Assembly (NCBI RefSeq): GCF_013204885.1
Contig: NZ_JABMKX010000009.1
Coordinates: 300,303 to 364,302 of the forward strand
DNA: 64,000 nt
Source of the DNA: Paenibacillus tritici
Lineage (GTDB): Bacteria > Bacillota > Bacilli > Paenibacillales > Paenibacillaceae
Direction: 5' to 3'
Shown here: positions 25,796-34,473 of the stretch, piece by piece
How positions within the stretch are numbered: the first letter of the stretch is position 1
Layout of the letters: every line of letters begins with the position of its first letter
Notes under the pieces: model-generated
The model's input: the letters and a program-made list of their open reading frames with translations, nothing else
Told to the model about the DNA's origin: nothing
The model's database searches: none
Made by a program: the position numbers and the translations under genes

Positions 25796-27061
25796 TTAGA
25801 TTTTCTTAAGTTCAATTCCAGTTGGGACCAAATATCCGCGTCCTTCTTGATAAGGTCGTTCGTCTCTAACAACAATGATTAACGCATCATTAATCCATTG
25901 AATTTGTTCATGAGCTTGATAAGTTCCGTTTGCTAATGCAATATCAAGCGAATATTTACCATTACGCAAGTGGGGAAATTCCATTATGAATTGATAATGA
26001 TAGGTTTGGCCTTTTTTTAAAGGTTCAAGTAATACTTTTTCAAAATGAGTGTTGGTTACAATCACTGAATTTCCAAGGGCATCTTTAAGAGTGAAGCCCA
26101 GAATGGGCATATCAATTTCATTTTTGATTTTTATCGTGAAGTCAATACCTACTACATCTCCGCCTTTAACAGTAACAGACTCTCTACCAGTATCAAGATT
26201 AATAAGTTGAAGAGTCTCAAAGAAACCGTCACCATTGCCAAAGGCCTGAGCGTTTGTTTGATTAACTTCTACTGTTTCCTCACTCTTCACATTATATGAA
26301 GTGACTGACTGCATCTCTTTAATGTCATAACTCATGAAAGCCTGGTATTCATCTAGTATTTTATCTGGTCTCCCTTCTTTAAAGATACGCCCCCCGTCCA
26401 TCCAAATGATACGATCACAGAAACTGGCTAGAGCCCCTGTATCATGGCTAACCATCAAGACCGTTCCTGTCTTTTTAATTTCTCTAATTTTGCGATAACA
26501 TTTTTGCTGAAATCTCATATCGCCAACACTTAAAGCTTCATCAACAATTAATATTTCTGGATTAATATTTATAGCCACTGCGAATGCGAGGCGAACAAAC
26601 ATCCCGCTTGAGTAGGTTTTAACAGGTTGGTGGATAAACTCACCGATATCAGCGAATTCGAGTATATTCGCCAGGCTGTCATTAACGTATTCCTTGCTAT
26701 ATCCCAGTAATGTAGCGTTTAAATAGATGTTCTCAAATCCAGATAAATCTCCATTGAAGCCAGCTCCTAGTTCAAGGAGTGCAGATATATTACCGTTTAC
26801 TTCAATTTGTCCTGAAGAAGGTGTGAGTACTCCAGTTATCATTTTTAAAAGAGTAGACTTACCAGATCCATTTTTTCCAATAATCCCAACGGTTTCTCCA
26901 CGATTAACACTAAAAGACACCTGATTTACTGCATGAAATTTTTGGTGATATTTTTTTTTAGTTGGATTTAAAACTTCTTTTATGCGATCTATGGGCTGAT
27001 TATAAAGTTTATATACTTTTGATATATTCTCTACATTAATAAGACGGTCCAAAATATTCAA
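25796..27061 (-). CDS. wzt: Polysaccharide ABC exporter ATPase with C-terminal glycan-recognition domain (Wzt type)
   Basis: 421 residues. The N-terminal nucleotide-binding domain has Walker A GIIGKNGSGKSTLLKM (about residues 60-75), the signature YSSGMFVRLAFA near 150 and Walker B EILIVDEAL. The linker and the extra C-terminal domain (about 270-421) with FFETLQLINLDTGRESVTVK and a beta-sandwich pattern match Wzt_C, which in ABC-exported O-antigens and S-layer glycans recognises the capped end of the chain. Paired with the permease gene 33 bases upstream. So chains are probably finished in the cytoplasm before export. Confidence 0.93.
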   Translation of the reverse strand: MNILDRLINVENISKVYKLYNQPIDRIKEVLNPTKKKYHQKFHAVNQVSFSVNRGETVGIIGKNGSGKSTLLKMITGVLTPSSGQIEVNGNISALLELGAGFNGDLSGFENIYLNATLLGYSKEYVNDSLANILEFADIGEFIHQPVKTYSSGMFVRLAFAVAININPEILIVDEALSVGDMRFQQKCYRKIREIKKTGTVLMVSHDTGALASFCDRIIWMDGGRIFKEGRPDKILDEYQAFMSYDIKEMQSVTSYNVKSEETVEVNQTNAQAFGNGDGFFETLQLINLDTGRESVTVKGGDVVGIDFTIKIKNEIDMPILGFTLKDALGNSVIVTNTHFEKVLLEPLKKGQTYHYQFIMEFPHLRNGKYSLDIALANGTYQAHEQIQWINDALIIVVRDERPYQEGRGYLVPTGIELKKI

Positions 27062-27094
27062 CTCCTTGCATTAACCGGATTAATATTTGTTTTA

Positions 27095-27886
27095 TCAAAG
27101 TACATCTGCAAAATGAGATTTCATTCGTTTATAAAAACTAATTCCAATGATTCCGATGACAATAATTAAGGTCCAGAAATAAAGTGTCTGTCTTGGATGA
27201 GCAAAAAACCAAGTGTGATTAATTAAAGCTTCACGGTATCCATTGATAATATAATAAATAGGATTGAGTTTTATTAGCCATCTAAACTTTTCAGGAATTG
27301 TAGACTCCTGCCACATTATAGGAGTGAGCCATATTCCAAACTGCAGTAATATACCTACAATTTGAGTGGTGTCTCTAAAAAATACGTTGACTGTCGAAAT
27401 TAAATATGCAATCACAGTAACAAAGGCAAAAAGACAAATATTGAAATACAAAATACTAATTAGCTGAACTCCTGGGAAATGACCATAAGCGGTATAAATC
27501 AAAATAAGTAAGACATTAAAAGCAATATTCAAAAAAAATGAAGCTGTTACTTTTACAAGAGGTAATAAACCAATTTTGAAAACCATCTTTTTAACAACAA
27601 AAGAATAGCTTGTAAATGCACTGGTTGAATTGATAATCGCGTCAGCAAAGAAATTCCAAGGAATCATTGCTGCAATTAACCATAATATAAAAGGGACATT
27701 TGAAACAGGCTGCGCCCGAAAGCCAACTTGAAAAACAAACCAAAAAATTAATATTGTCATTAAGGGCTGAATTACAGCCCAGACAACACCGAAATAAGAT
27801 CCGGAAAATCTACTTTTAAAATCGCTTTTGGACATATTGTAAAGTAATTGTCTGCTTCTCCAAATGCCACGAACTGAATTAAAAAT
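27095..27886 (-). CDS. wzm: Polysaccharide ABC exporter permease (Wzm type), probable AUU start
   Basis: 263 residues if translation begins at the ATT at 27886; 246 from the first ATG at 27835. The ATT lies six bases after GGAGAG (minus strand), while the ATG has no ribosome binding site near it. The 17 extra residues (xFNSVRGIWRSRQLLYN) restore the N-terminal amphipathic segment that precedes the ABC-2 permease core in this family. No in-frame ATG, GTG or TTG exists between the preceding stop and 27835. About six membrane helices follow; KSDFKSRFSGSYFGVVWAVI is the typical cytoplasmic entry. Works with the Wzt ATPase downstream. Confidence 0.85.
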   Translation of the reverse strand: MFNSVRGIWRSRQLLYNMSKSDFKSRFSGSYFGVVWAVIQPLMTILIFWFVFQVGFRAQPVSNVPFILWLIAAMIPWNFFADAIINSTSAFTSYSFVVKKMVFKIGLLPLVKVTASFFLNIAFNVLLILIYTAYGHFPGVQLISILYFNICLFAFVTVIAYLISTVNVFFRDTTQIVGILLQFGIWLTPIMWQESTIPEKFRWLIKLNPIYYIINGYREALINHTWFFAHPRQTLYFWTLIIVIGIIGISFYKRMKSHFADVL

Positions 27887-27905
27887 GTGAATCTCTCCTT
27901 TATTT

Positions 27906-30900
27906 TTATATCTTTGAGATATATTTATCTAAAGCTTTTTGAAAAGACTGATTCATTAATTCAGCTGCTCTTTCAGAAGAAAAGAAATCAATAAGATCAG
28001 CAGATTTCGTTGCTAAATTATTTTTATAAAAATCCAAGTTATTATAAAATTCATCAAAAGAGTTTACTAGCATATTGATTTCTTGACTTTCCGAAACTAA
28101 ACCAATTTGCTGATCTTTAACGAATAAAGATATATCTCCTACATCAGTAGAAAATACGGGTGTTCCGACGCACATGGCTTCAATCGTAACAATAGGTAGC
28201 CCCTCATAAATTGACGCAATAATTAGCCCGTCAGTTGCTCTTATAAAGCCTGGAACGTCAGAGATATAACTGATACGATGGATGCGTTTTTTTAAATTTT
28301 GTGATTTACTGATAGCTTCTGAAACTTTTGATGATAATTCCCCATCTCCAACCATTATAAAATCTACATTCTCGTAAGTCTCAACTATATGTTTTGCCAG
28401 GGCTAGGACTTTTAGTGGTTGTTTTTGCTCAGTAAATCGACCTATAAAAGTAAAATAGTGTCTATTAGGATCAAGATTGAATTTGATCAATTCGTCTTCT
28501 CGAGAATAGGATCCCCTGGACATTTGGAGAATTTTATAATTATCTACAGCAGGATAGACCAAGTCAATATCTTTGTCACTGATGCCGTAAGTATTGATAA
28601 ATTTATTGCGAATTTTTTGATTGATGGCTATGAATCGGTCATATGAATGAATTGCCGGTTGATTGTAGTACTGAATCCAGCCATATTCATAGTCATAAAC
28701 ATCTTGGACAATAATTCCTGCATCATTAAAAATCCTTCTAATTTTATTATTATTTTCCATCATCCAAGGTGAACTGTTACAAATCCAAAGAAGATCTGGT
28801 TTGTATGATGACTTTAATATTTCAAGTAGTTTAAGATAGTGATTAAAGGATGAAATCTCCGCTAAATCATAGTAATCTATTCCCATGTCAGCAACCTGAT
28901 AAAAAAGGCTTCCTTGTTCTGTTCGATGGCGTTCAAAAGTCACTACTATGAAATCATATGTTGCTTTCAAACGTTCCATAATATCAATTGTATTTCGTTC
29001 AACTCCCCCAACAGCCATAAACACTGGCAAAACAAGAACAAGGGGTTTAGTCTTTTTCATTTCACTTATAACAAAATGATCATTCCATAATAATTCCTGC
29101 GCTTGATTTACATACAGTTCTGAGTCTCCTAATAGTTTTATATTAGGAATGGGCAAAGTTAAATTTATTTCATTACTGATTTGTTTGCTTCCAGGAATCC
29201 TTAAATGTCTACCAGTAGAAGAAGGTGATTCCTTTATAAAAGTGTCATAAGGAGCTAGACTTTTTGCCAAAATTGTTGAGTCTTTTAGAGAAAATCCGTT
29301 AATTATGGGGAATTCCTTTAGGCTGTCTGATACAATAACAAAATCATAGTGATATTGAACTAAACAAAAAAGACTATTGAGCATTTGGCTAGCTTCCATA
29401 GAATGATCAATATTGGTGAATTCATAAATATATTCTAAAGAATCCTCTGATGAACATGAGGAGGAGTCAAAGTGAACATTTCTTAAAAATAAACAAGCTT
29501 TTTGGTAAGATTCCACCAAGGAGGCAACATCCTTTTCTGCAGGACCTTTAATGGTAATCCAAAGTTTCTTTTTATCGCTAACCTGCTTGTTAATTTGTAA
29601 TTGATGTACTGAGGGTATGTTCTGGTTTTTGCCTTTAGTTTTATATAATTTAATAGCTTTTTTGGAACCTTTTTTTAATGCACGTAAAGTTTGTTTGATA
29701 TAATATGATATCTTTTTCCGTAACAGATAATTAATCGCAAACCTTATTTCTACTGATGCTGTGGTACTAGGCAGTGGGTCACTTATAAGTATAGGGTCTG
29801 TTTGGTTGGAGAAATCATAAAAATTCCCGTGCACAACCTTTGCATTATTAAAGCAAAAATTTAAAGGTGTTTTAGTACCATCTTCTAAACACACATGTGC
29901 ATCCATCAATTTTAACTTGCAGTATTGATCCAATGGGTCAAAGCGCAATCTCCCCAAAAATTCGCTTGGGATTATCACATTAATATAATTGTATTTTTCA
30001 CCTGCTGTTCTAAAGGTATACGAGTTATTTTCGGAAAAATTATTGTCTAAATCATAAAATATCTGTGATCTTCCAAAAAACAAATAACGAAAAACAAACC
30101 TTTTAGCAGCGTTGCTTTTTTTTGGCTTGAAATCAATATAACCTTCAGCAAGTCCTAAATACATATAATAACTAAAGATAGCAGCATAAAATTTTGAACA
30201 CAATTGTTTTAATTTGCTTGAATCTCGTTTTGTTAATATTTTTTCAAAGATTTTTGTACAACTCATCATGAATGAAATTAAAATTCGTCCGATATCTCCA
30301 ACGAAATCTACGTGGCTATTTCTTGAAGCATAAGAGTAGAATTTAGTATGGAATTCATTAATGTCTACTTTGATTTCATCTGCGCTTAAGTCAGGGTGTA
30401 AACTTTTAAAAGTATTTAACTCTTCACCAGCGGATTTCTGTCTCCTACAAAATTTCTCCACACTATCATAAATATGATCATGATAACCCAAAGCATTTGG
30501 ATTATATACAATTTGAACACCAAGTTTATGCAACCGATAACCGAGATCAACGTCTTCAAAACCATATTTCTTAAAGGAATGGTCAAACAAATTATCCAAT
30601 TTCAGAAGTTGTTCGCGTGAAACGCTTATATTTGAAGTATAGAAGTGTCTAAAGTCTATAACCTCAAATGGTTTCATACCCACAAAGCCAAATTGCTCAC
30701 ACCCAATATCGGTAATATGCTTCATAAGATGATTCATTTTTATTCCCTCACGCCATTCAATACAGCCAAGTGTTGCATAATCATTTCCAAGTTTAAGGTA
30801 AGATTCGTAATGCTCATTGATAAAATTTGGAGTTGGAAAGATATCATCACCTGTAAAAATAATGATTTCTCCATTGGCATACTGGTAAGCATGGTTTCGC

Positions 30901-31115
30901 GCTTGCGCAGCTCCGCCATGCCTATTCTTAAGAACTCTTATTGGGAGATCTTCACAATCCATGAGAATGTCTACAGAGTTATCATGAGATTCGTCATCTG
31001 AAAATATGAGTTCGTACTCATACTTAGTATGTTCGTCTACGTTTCTCCAATGATTTAGTAGATCGGGTAATAAAGCCGCTCTGTTAAATACTGCTATAAT
31101 TATACTAATCTGCAT
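27906..31115 (-). CDS. Large two-domain glycosyltransferase (GT2 + central domain + GT4)
   Basis: 1069 residues. Residues 1-240 are a GT2 domain (IIIAVFNRAALLPDLLNHW, FSDDESHDNS, DXD-like FTGDDIFPTP near 87, EDVDLGYRLHKLG near 187). Residues about 349-466 form a non-catalytic domain with LRFDP (390-394) that is also found in the neighbouring methyltransferase. The C-terminal third (about 685-1069) is a GT4 domain with a GGVERN loop near 699, FIGRFTEQKQP and the EX7E-type motif EGLPIVTIE. It resembles the multidomain chain-extending enzymes of S-layer glycan clusters such as WsaE/WsaF and probably builds the repeat unit. Gene order: methyltransferase, this gene, wzm, wzt, GT2. Confidence 0.88.
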   Translation of the reverse strand: MQISIIIAVFNRAALLPDLLNHWRNVDEHTKYEYELIFSDDESHDNSVDILMDCEDLPIRVLKNRHGGAAQARNHAYQYANGEIIIFTGDDIFPTPNFINEHYESYLKLGNDYATLGCIEWREGIKMNHLMKHITDIGCEQFGFVGMKPFEVIDFRHFYTSNISVSREQLLKLDNLFDHSFKKYGFEDVDLGYRLHKLGVQIVYNPNALGYHDHIYDSVEKFCRRQKSAGEELNTFKSLHPDLSADEIKVDINEFHTKFYSYASRNSHVDFVGDIGRILISFMMSCTKIFEKILTKRDSSKLKQLCSKFYAAIFSYYMYLGLAEGYIDFKPKKSNAAKRFVFRYLFFGRSQIFYDLDNNFSENNSYTFRTAGEKYNYINVIIPSEFLGRLRFDPLDQYCKLKLMDAHVCLEDGTKTPLNFCFNNAKVVHGNFYDFSNQTDPILISDPLPSTTASVEIRFAINYLLRKKISYYIKQTLRALKKGSKKAIKLYKTKGKNQNIPSVHQLQINKQVSDKKKLWITIKGPAEKDVASLVESYQKACLFLRNVHFDSSSCSSEDSLEYIYEFTNIDHSMEASQMLNSLFCLVQYHYDFVIVSDSLKEFPIINGFSLKDSTILAKSLAPYDTFIKESPSSTGRHLRIPGSKQISNEINLTLPIPNIKLLGDSELYVNQAQELLWNDHFVISEMKKTKPLVLVLPVFMAVGGVERNTIDIMERLKATYDFIVVTFERHRTEQGSLFYQVADMGIDYYDLAEISSFNHYLKLLEILKSSYKPDLLWICNSSPWMMENNNKIRRIFNDAGIIVQDVYDYEYGWIQYYNQPAIHSYDRFIAINQKIRNKFINTYGISDKDIDLVYPAVDNYKILQMSRGSYSREDELIKFNLDPNRHYFTFIGRFTEQKQPLKVLALAKHIVETYENVDFIMVGDGELSSKVSEAISKSQNLKKRIHRISYISDVPGFIRATDGLIIASIYEGLPIVTIEAMCVGTPVFSTDVGDISLFVKDQQIGLVSESQEINMLVNSFDEFYNNLDFYKNNLATKSADLIDFFSSERAAELMNQSFQKALDKYISKI

Positions 31116-31167
31116 TTTGCACCACCATTAAGAGTATAAGATTAATTACGTATATTTTAAACAAACC

Positions 31168-32301
31168 TTACTTGTTAACAGCTTCCATCAATTGCTTATA
31201 GAGATCGTCAACAACCTCACTAATTTCAATTTGAGTCAAGATTTTAAAGTATCCTTTAATCGTAAAGTATGTTGCACTATCAAAATCCCCTTTTATCTCG
31301 AATTGAGGGTCAATATTCATGAATAAGAACCCCTTTTTATAATACTTAAGTGCATTAAGCGGAATGATAGAATCAATAGTACCATCCGTTAGTATAGCTT
31401 CAATATTGCAGACGCAAAAGCAATTTTCCACAGGATCAAATCTGAATTTATTTTTATTTTGAATTTGAGAAATATCAAAGGAAAGAGAGAAATTATTTCC
31501 TGTATCAGTGATGAGTGCTGCACTTTGCTTATGTTCCTGTGAATAAAAATTATCAATGTCACTGACGTACAAAGAGGCTAGATTTATTCCTGCAACAGAG
31601 TCATACTTATAAACGGAACTTAAATCAAAAGGAGAACTTACTCCACGTTCATTGGAACATAACGCTATCATGTACTTTCCTTCATTATCGATGCTTTCAT
31701 TCTGAATAACTCTTACTCTTTTTTCGTTTTGTGACTCATCTCGGATATTGGAAACTACATGTAAAGATTGGTTGAATATTTTTACATTTTCGAACTCTTG
31801 TTTCAAGAATAGTTTAAAGTCTTCAGGATAGAATTCGGATAAATGAAAAGGGTTACGATATCCGCTTTTATCTGTATAAATCAATTTATTAGGAGTTGAC
31901 ATGATTAATATCCCATCTGATTTCAGTACACGTTTGGCTTCTTTCAAGAATAAGTTCTGAATATTGGCATCAACATGCTCAATAACTTCAAAATTAACTA
32001 TACAATCAAATTCAGCATCTTCGAATGGTAATGATTCAAGGGATGCTTGTTTAAAATTTAAATTTCCTTGATCTGTATAGTGTTCTTTACACCACTCAAT
32101 AGTCTCTTCAGAGATGTCAATACCGGTAACTTCTTTAGCAAACTGAGACATGAAGAAAGATCCATAACCAGTGCCACAACCCGCATCTAAAACTTTTAAA
32201 TTCTTCAAGCCATTAGTAATTGATTTGTAACGATGAACATGTTCAGCTTCAATTTCTACACCATCATTTTCAGGAATAAATCTTTCACCTGTATATTCCA
32301 T
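31168..32301 (-). CDS. SAM-dependent methyltransferase with C-terminal RFDP domain
   Basis: 377 residues. The class I SAM-binding fold has motif I LDAGCGTGYGSFF (residues 38-50), GIDISEETIEWC near 60 and NFEVIEHVD near 103. After it, residues about 262-354 form a second domain (ITDTGNNFS, FRFDPVENC, LTDGT, DPQFEI) that is clearly similar to the central domain of the next gene's glycosyltransferase. First gene of the minus-strand export operon. In ABC-exported glycans a methyl cap at the non-reducing end often stops elongation and is read by Wzt_C; this is the likely role here (inference). Confidence 0.88.
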   Translation of the reverse strand: MEYTGERFIPENDGVEIEAEHVHRYKSITNGLKNLKVLDAGCGTGYGSFFMSQFAKEVTGIDISEETIEWCKEHYTDQGNLNFKQASLESLPFEDAEFDCIVNFEVIEHVDANIQNLFLKEAKRVLKSDGILIMSTPNKLIYTDKSGYRNPFHLSEFYPEDFKLFLKQEFENVKIFNQSLHVVSNIRDESQNEKRVRVIQNESIDNEGKYMIALCSNERGVSSPFDLSSVYKYDSVAGINLASLYVSDIDNFYSQEHKQSAALITDTGNNFSLSFDISQIQNKNKFRFDPVENCFCVCNIEAILTDGTIDSIIPLNALKYYKKGFLFMNIDPQFEIKGDFDSATYFTIKGYFKILTQIEISEVVDDLYKQLMEAVNK

Positions 32302-32591
32302 TATATTCTTTAAACCTCCTGAAATCTTATAATAAAAGCCGCTTGTTTTTGGGTTTTTGTATTAGAAAAGCAAAAATTAACCCATTAAGCGAAACTAGAT
32401 CAATGGTATCACTAAGATATTATTCTCGCAAGCAACTGTATCATTTAACAATTATATAATTTTGGGAAGTTTAAGTATTATCTAAGGATTGTGACCCCAA
32501 GTATTATGAGGTACACTATAAACTATATGTGTATTAGTTAAGTGAGTTTGACTTTAAAGCATTTCTAGACCATATCAGGAGGCGATGGAAG
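32302..32591. other. Divergent intergenic region of the methyltransferase and a GT2 gene
   Basis: 290 A+T-rich bases that must hold promoters for both directions. Several TATAAT-like sequences occur, but no -35/-10 pair stands out. Confidence 0.35.
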
Positions 32592-33512
32592 GTGGATATG
32601 CAGATTCTTCTATCGACGTACAATGGAGAGCAATACATAGAAGAGCAGATCGATAGTATAATGAGCCAGTCTTTTAGTGATTTTAAATTGCTGATTCGAG
32701 ACGATGGGTCAGAAGACAATACAGTTCCCTATATTGAAAAATGCTTGGAAAAGTATCCTGGGAAAATTATTTTTTTTACCGGGAGAAATATTGGTGCAAA
32801 AGCAAGTTTTTTTGAACTTCTGCGACATTCTGATCCTATGTGCTTATACTACTCGTTCTGTGATCAAGATGATGTTTGGTTGGAACACAAAATATTAAGG
32901 GCAGTATCGGCTATGGAAAATGAAGATGATAATCTTCCACTGTTATATTTTACATCTACGATGCTAACCGATTTTAATTTAGAACCACATAAGATTTGGC
33001 CACGGTATTCAAATTTACGCCCATCTTTTAATAATGCTCTTGTAGATAATGTAGTAGTAGGAACAACTGCTGCTTTTAATAATAAGGCAAGGGATGTGCT
33101 GTTATCCAGAAATCCAGATTATCAATATGTAATTATGCATGATTGGTGGGCTTATTTGTGTATATCAGTTTTTGGAAAGGTTCTTTATGATAAGGAACCT
33201 TCTGTATTATATCGCCAGCATCAAAATAATTTAGTAGGTGGGGACAGAGGCTGGTTGGATTTCTTTCGGAGAAAGTGGCGAAGTTATTCAACTAACAGAA
33301 GTAGCCGCCATCTCTACTATCAAGCAAAGGAATTTATGACTTGTTTTGGAGATAGTATGTCAGCTGAGGAATATAATAAAATATTATGTTTCTGTTCACC
33401 GAGAATAACATATATCTCTCGAATCAGGTATATGAAAAAGAGTGGACTGTATAGGCACTCATTTCTCGAAAATGCTATATTGAAATTCTTGATATTAAGT
33501 GGATATATTTAG
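32592..33512 (+). CDS. Family 2 glycosyltransferase (rhamnosyltransferase-like)
   Basis: 306 residues from the GTG at 32592 (AGGAGG nine bases upstream); the ATG at 32598, with GGAAGG, is an equally good start. Motifs are QILLSTYNGEQYIEEQIDSI, IRDDGSEDNT and FCDQDDVWLEHKI, typical of bacterial rhamnosyl/galactosyl GT2 enzymes of O-chain synthesis, plus HDWWAYLCISVFG near 197. Soluble. It is the only plus-strand gene between galU and rfbB apart from the insertion sequence. The sugar is not known. Confidence 0.85.
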   Translation: MDMQILLSTYNGEQYIEEQIDSIMSQSFSDFKLLIRDDGSEDNTVPYIEKCLEKYPGKIIFFTGRNIGAKASFFELLRHSDPMCLYYSFCDQDDVWLEHKILRAVSAMENEDDNLPLLYFTSTMLTDFNLEPHKIWPRYSNLRPSFNNALVDNVVVGTTAAFNNKARDVLLSRNPDYQYVIMHDWWAYLCISVFGKVLYDKEPSVLYRQHQNNLVGGDRGWLDFFRRKWRSYSTNRSSRHLYYQAKEFMTCFGDSMSAEEYNKILCFCSPRITYISRIRYMKKSGLYRHSFLENAILKFLILSGYI

Positions 33513-34154
33513 AAGTGATTATGGAAGGCGAAAATGAATTGCAAAGTATTGGAAGGATCGGAGTCTATGTTTTGGATTGCGTTTGCTAAAGTAATATATA
33601 TTATTCTTTAAACCCTGCGCCTATAAGGACGTTTTTTAAGTGTCATAGGAATGGATGGCTATTTTAATTAATCTGGTCCTAATTATTATTTAATTGGGGA
33701 ATGGTTCTTGTGCTGCAATATTATATTTTACTTGATCTTTTCACTCCTAAGTAAATGTTATACTTTTTCAGCTTTGTTTGTCGGTCAGAAGTTTTTCAAA
33801 ATAATAAGTAGGTAATCACTATGTAATATTTTTAGTTCATCATGTGATTACTGAACAGTTATTGATTAGGTTTATAGGGAAGATGATTACTCAAACTGAG
33901 ACCTACTGCTTATTTATTATTAATTGCTTTGTTCTAATGCTAGTAACTCCTTTACTTGTAAATTGTGAAGTTAACAGATAAAATCACTGCTTATGCTAAA
34001 AATTTTATTTTATCATAGTACAAGAATTTTAGTATTATACGGTAGAACTAAACTTGCGGATGTTTCTATTTAACTGAAGAGGATCCTTTATAAAACATAT
34101 ATGAACTGTTATTATCAATAACAAATAAATCAGAAAGACATAATAAGCAGAATT
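33513..34154. other. 640-base gene-free A+T-rich region
   Basis: No supportable gene. A 14-codon frame after a good GGAAGGATCGGAG site (ATG at 33567) ends in TAA and may be the relic of a lost gene. There is no inverted repeat of note before the insertion sequence. Confidence 0.4.
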
Positions 34155-34159
34155 AAAAG

Positions 34160-34209
34160 GGGCTGTCCCAAAAGCCATGAAATGGCTGCTTGAGACAGCC
34201 CTTTGTTTT
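34160..34209 (+). terminator. Hairpin terminator at the left end of the IS
   Basis: GGGCTGTC-C-CAA-AA-GCCAT ... ATGGC-TGC-TTG-A-GACAGCCC followed by TTTGTTTT. The terminal repeat itself supplies one arm, so transcription entering from outside is stopped. Confidence 0.7.
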
Positions 34210-34473
34210 GAAGTAGAATCAACGTGAGCAATTGGGTGGACGCTGCGCGAACGGACCGTTGTTCAAATCGCTGTGCTCTCCAGATTTTTTTCATTCCCCT
34301 TAGCGGTGAAAATCCGGAGACCAAGGCGACCGCTATCGCTTTTACACAATCGTTCCGTTCTCTCCGCTGTTTAAGCGGAAAATGGACGACAATATTTATA
34401 AAAACGCAAAAAAAGAAACCTCTCTTTTGTTAAAATGGAGTTACCACACAACCATTTCAAAGGAGAGGTTTCT

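Noticed and set aside
33567..33611. 14-codon frame after a good ribosome binding site
   Set aside because: Too short to call a gene; mentioned only as a possible relic.
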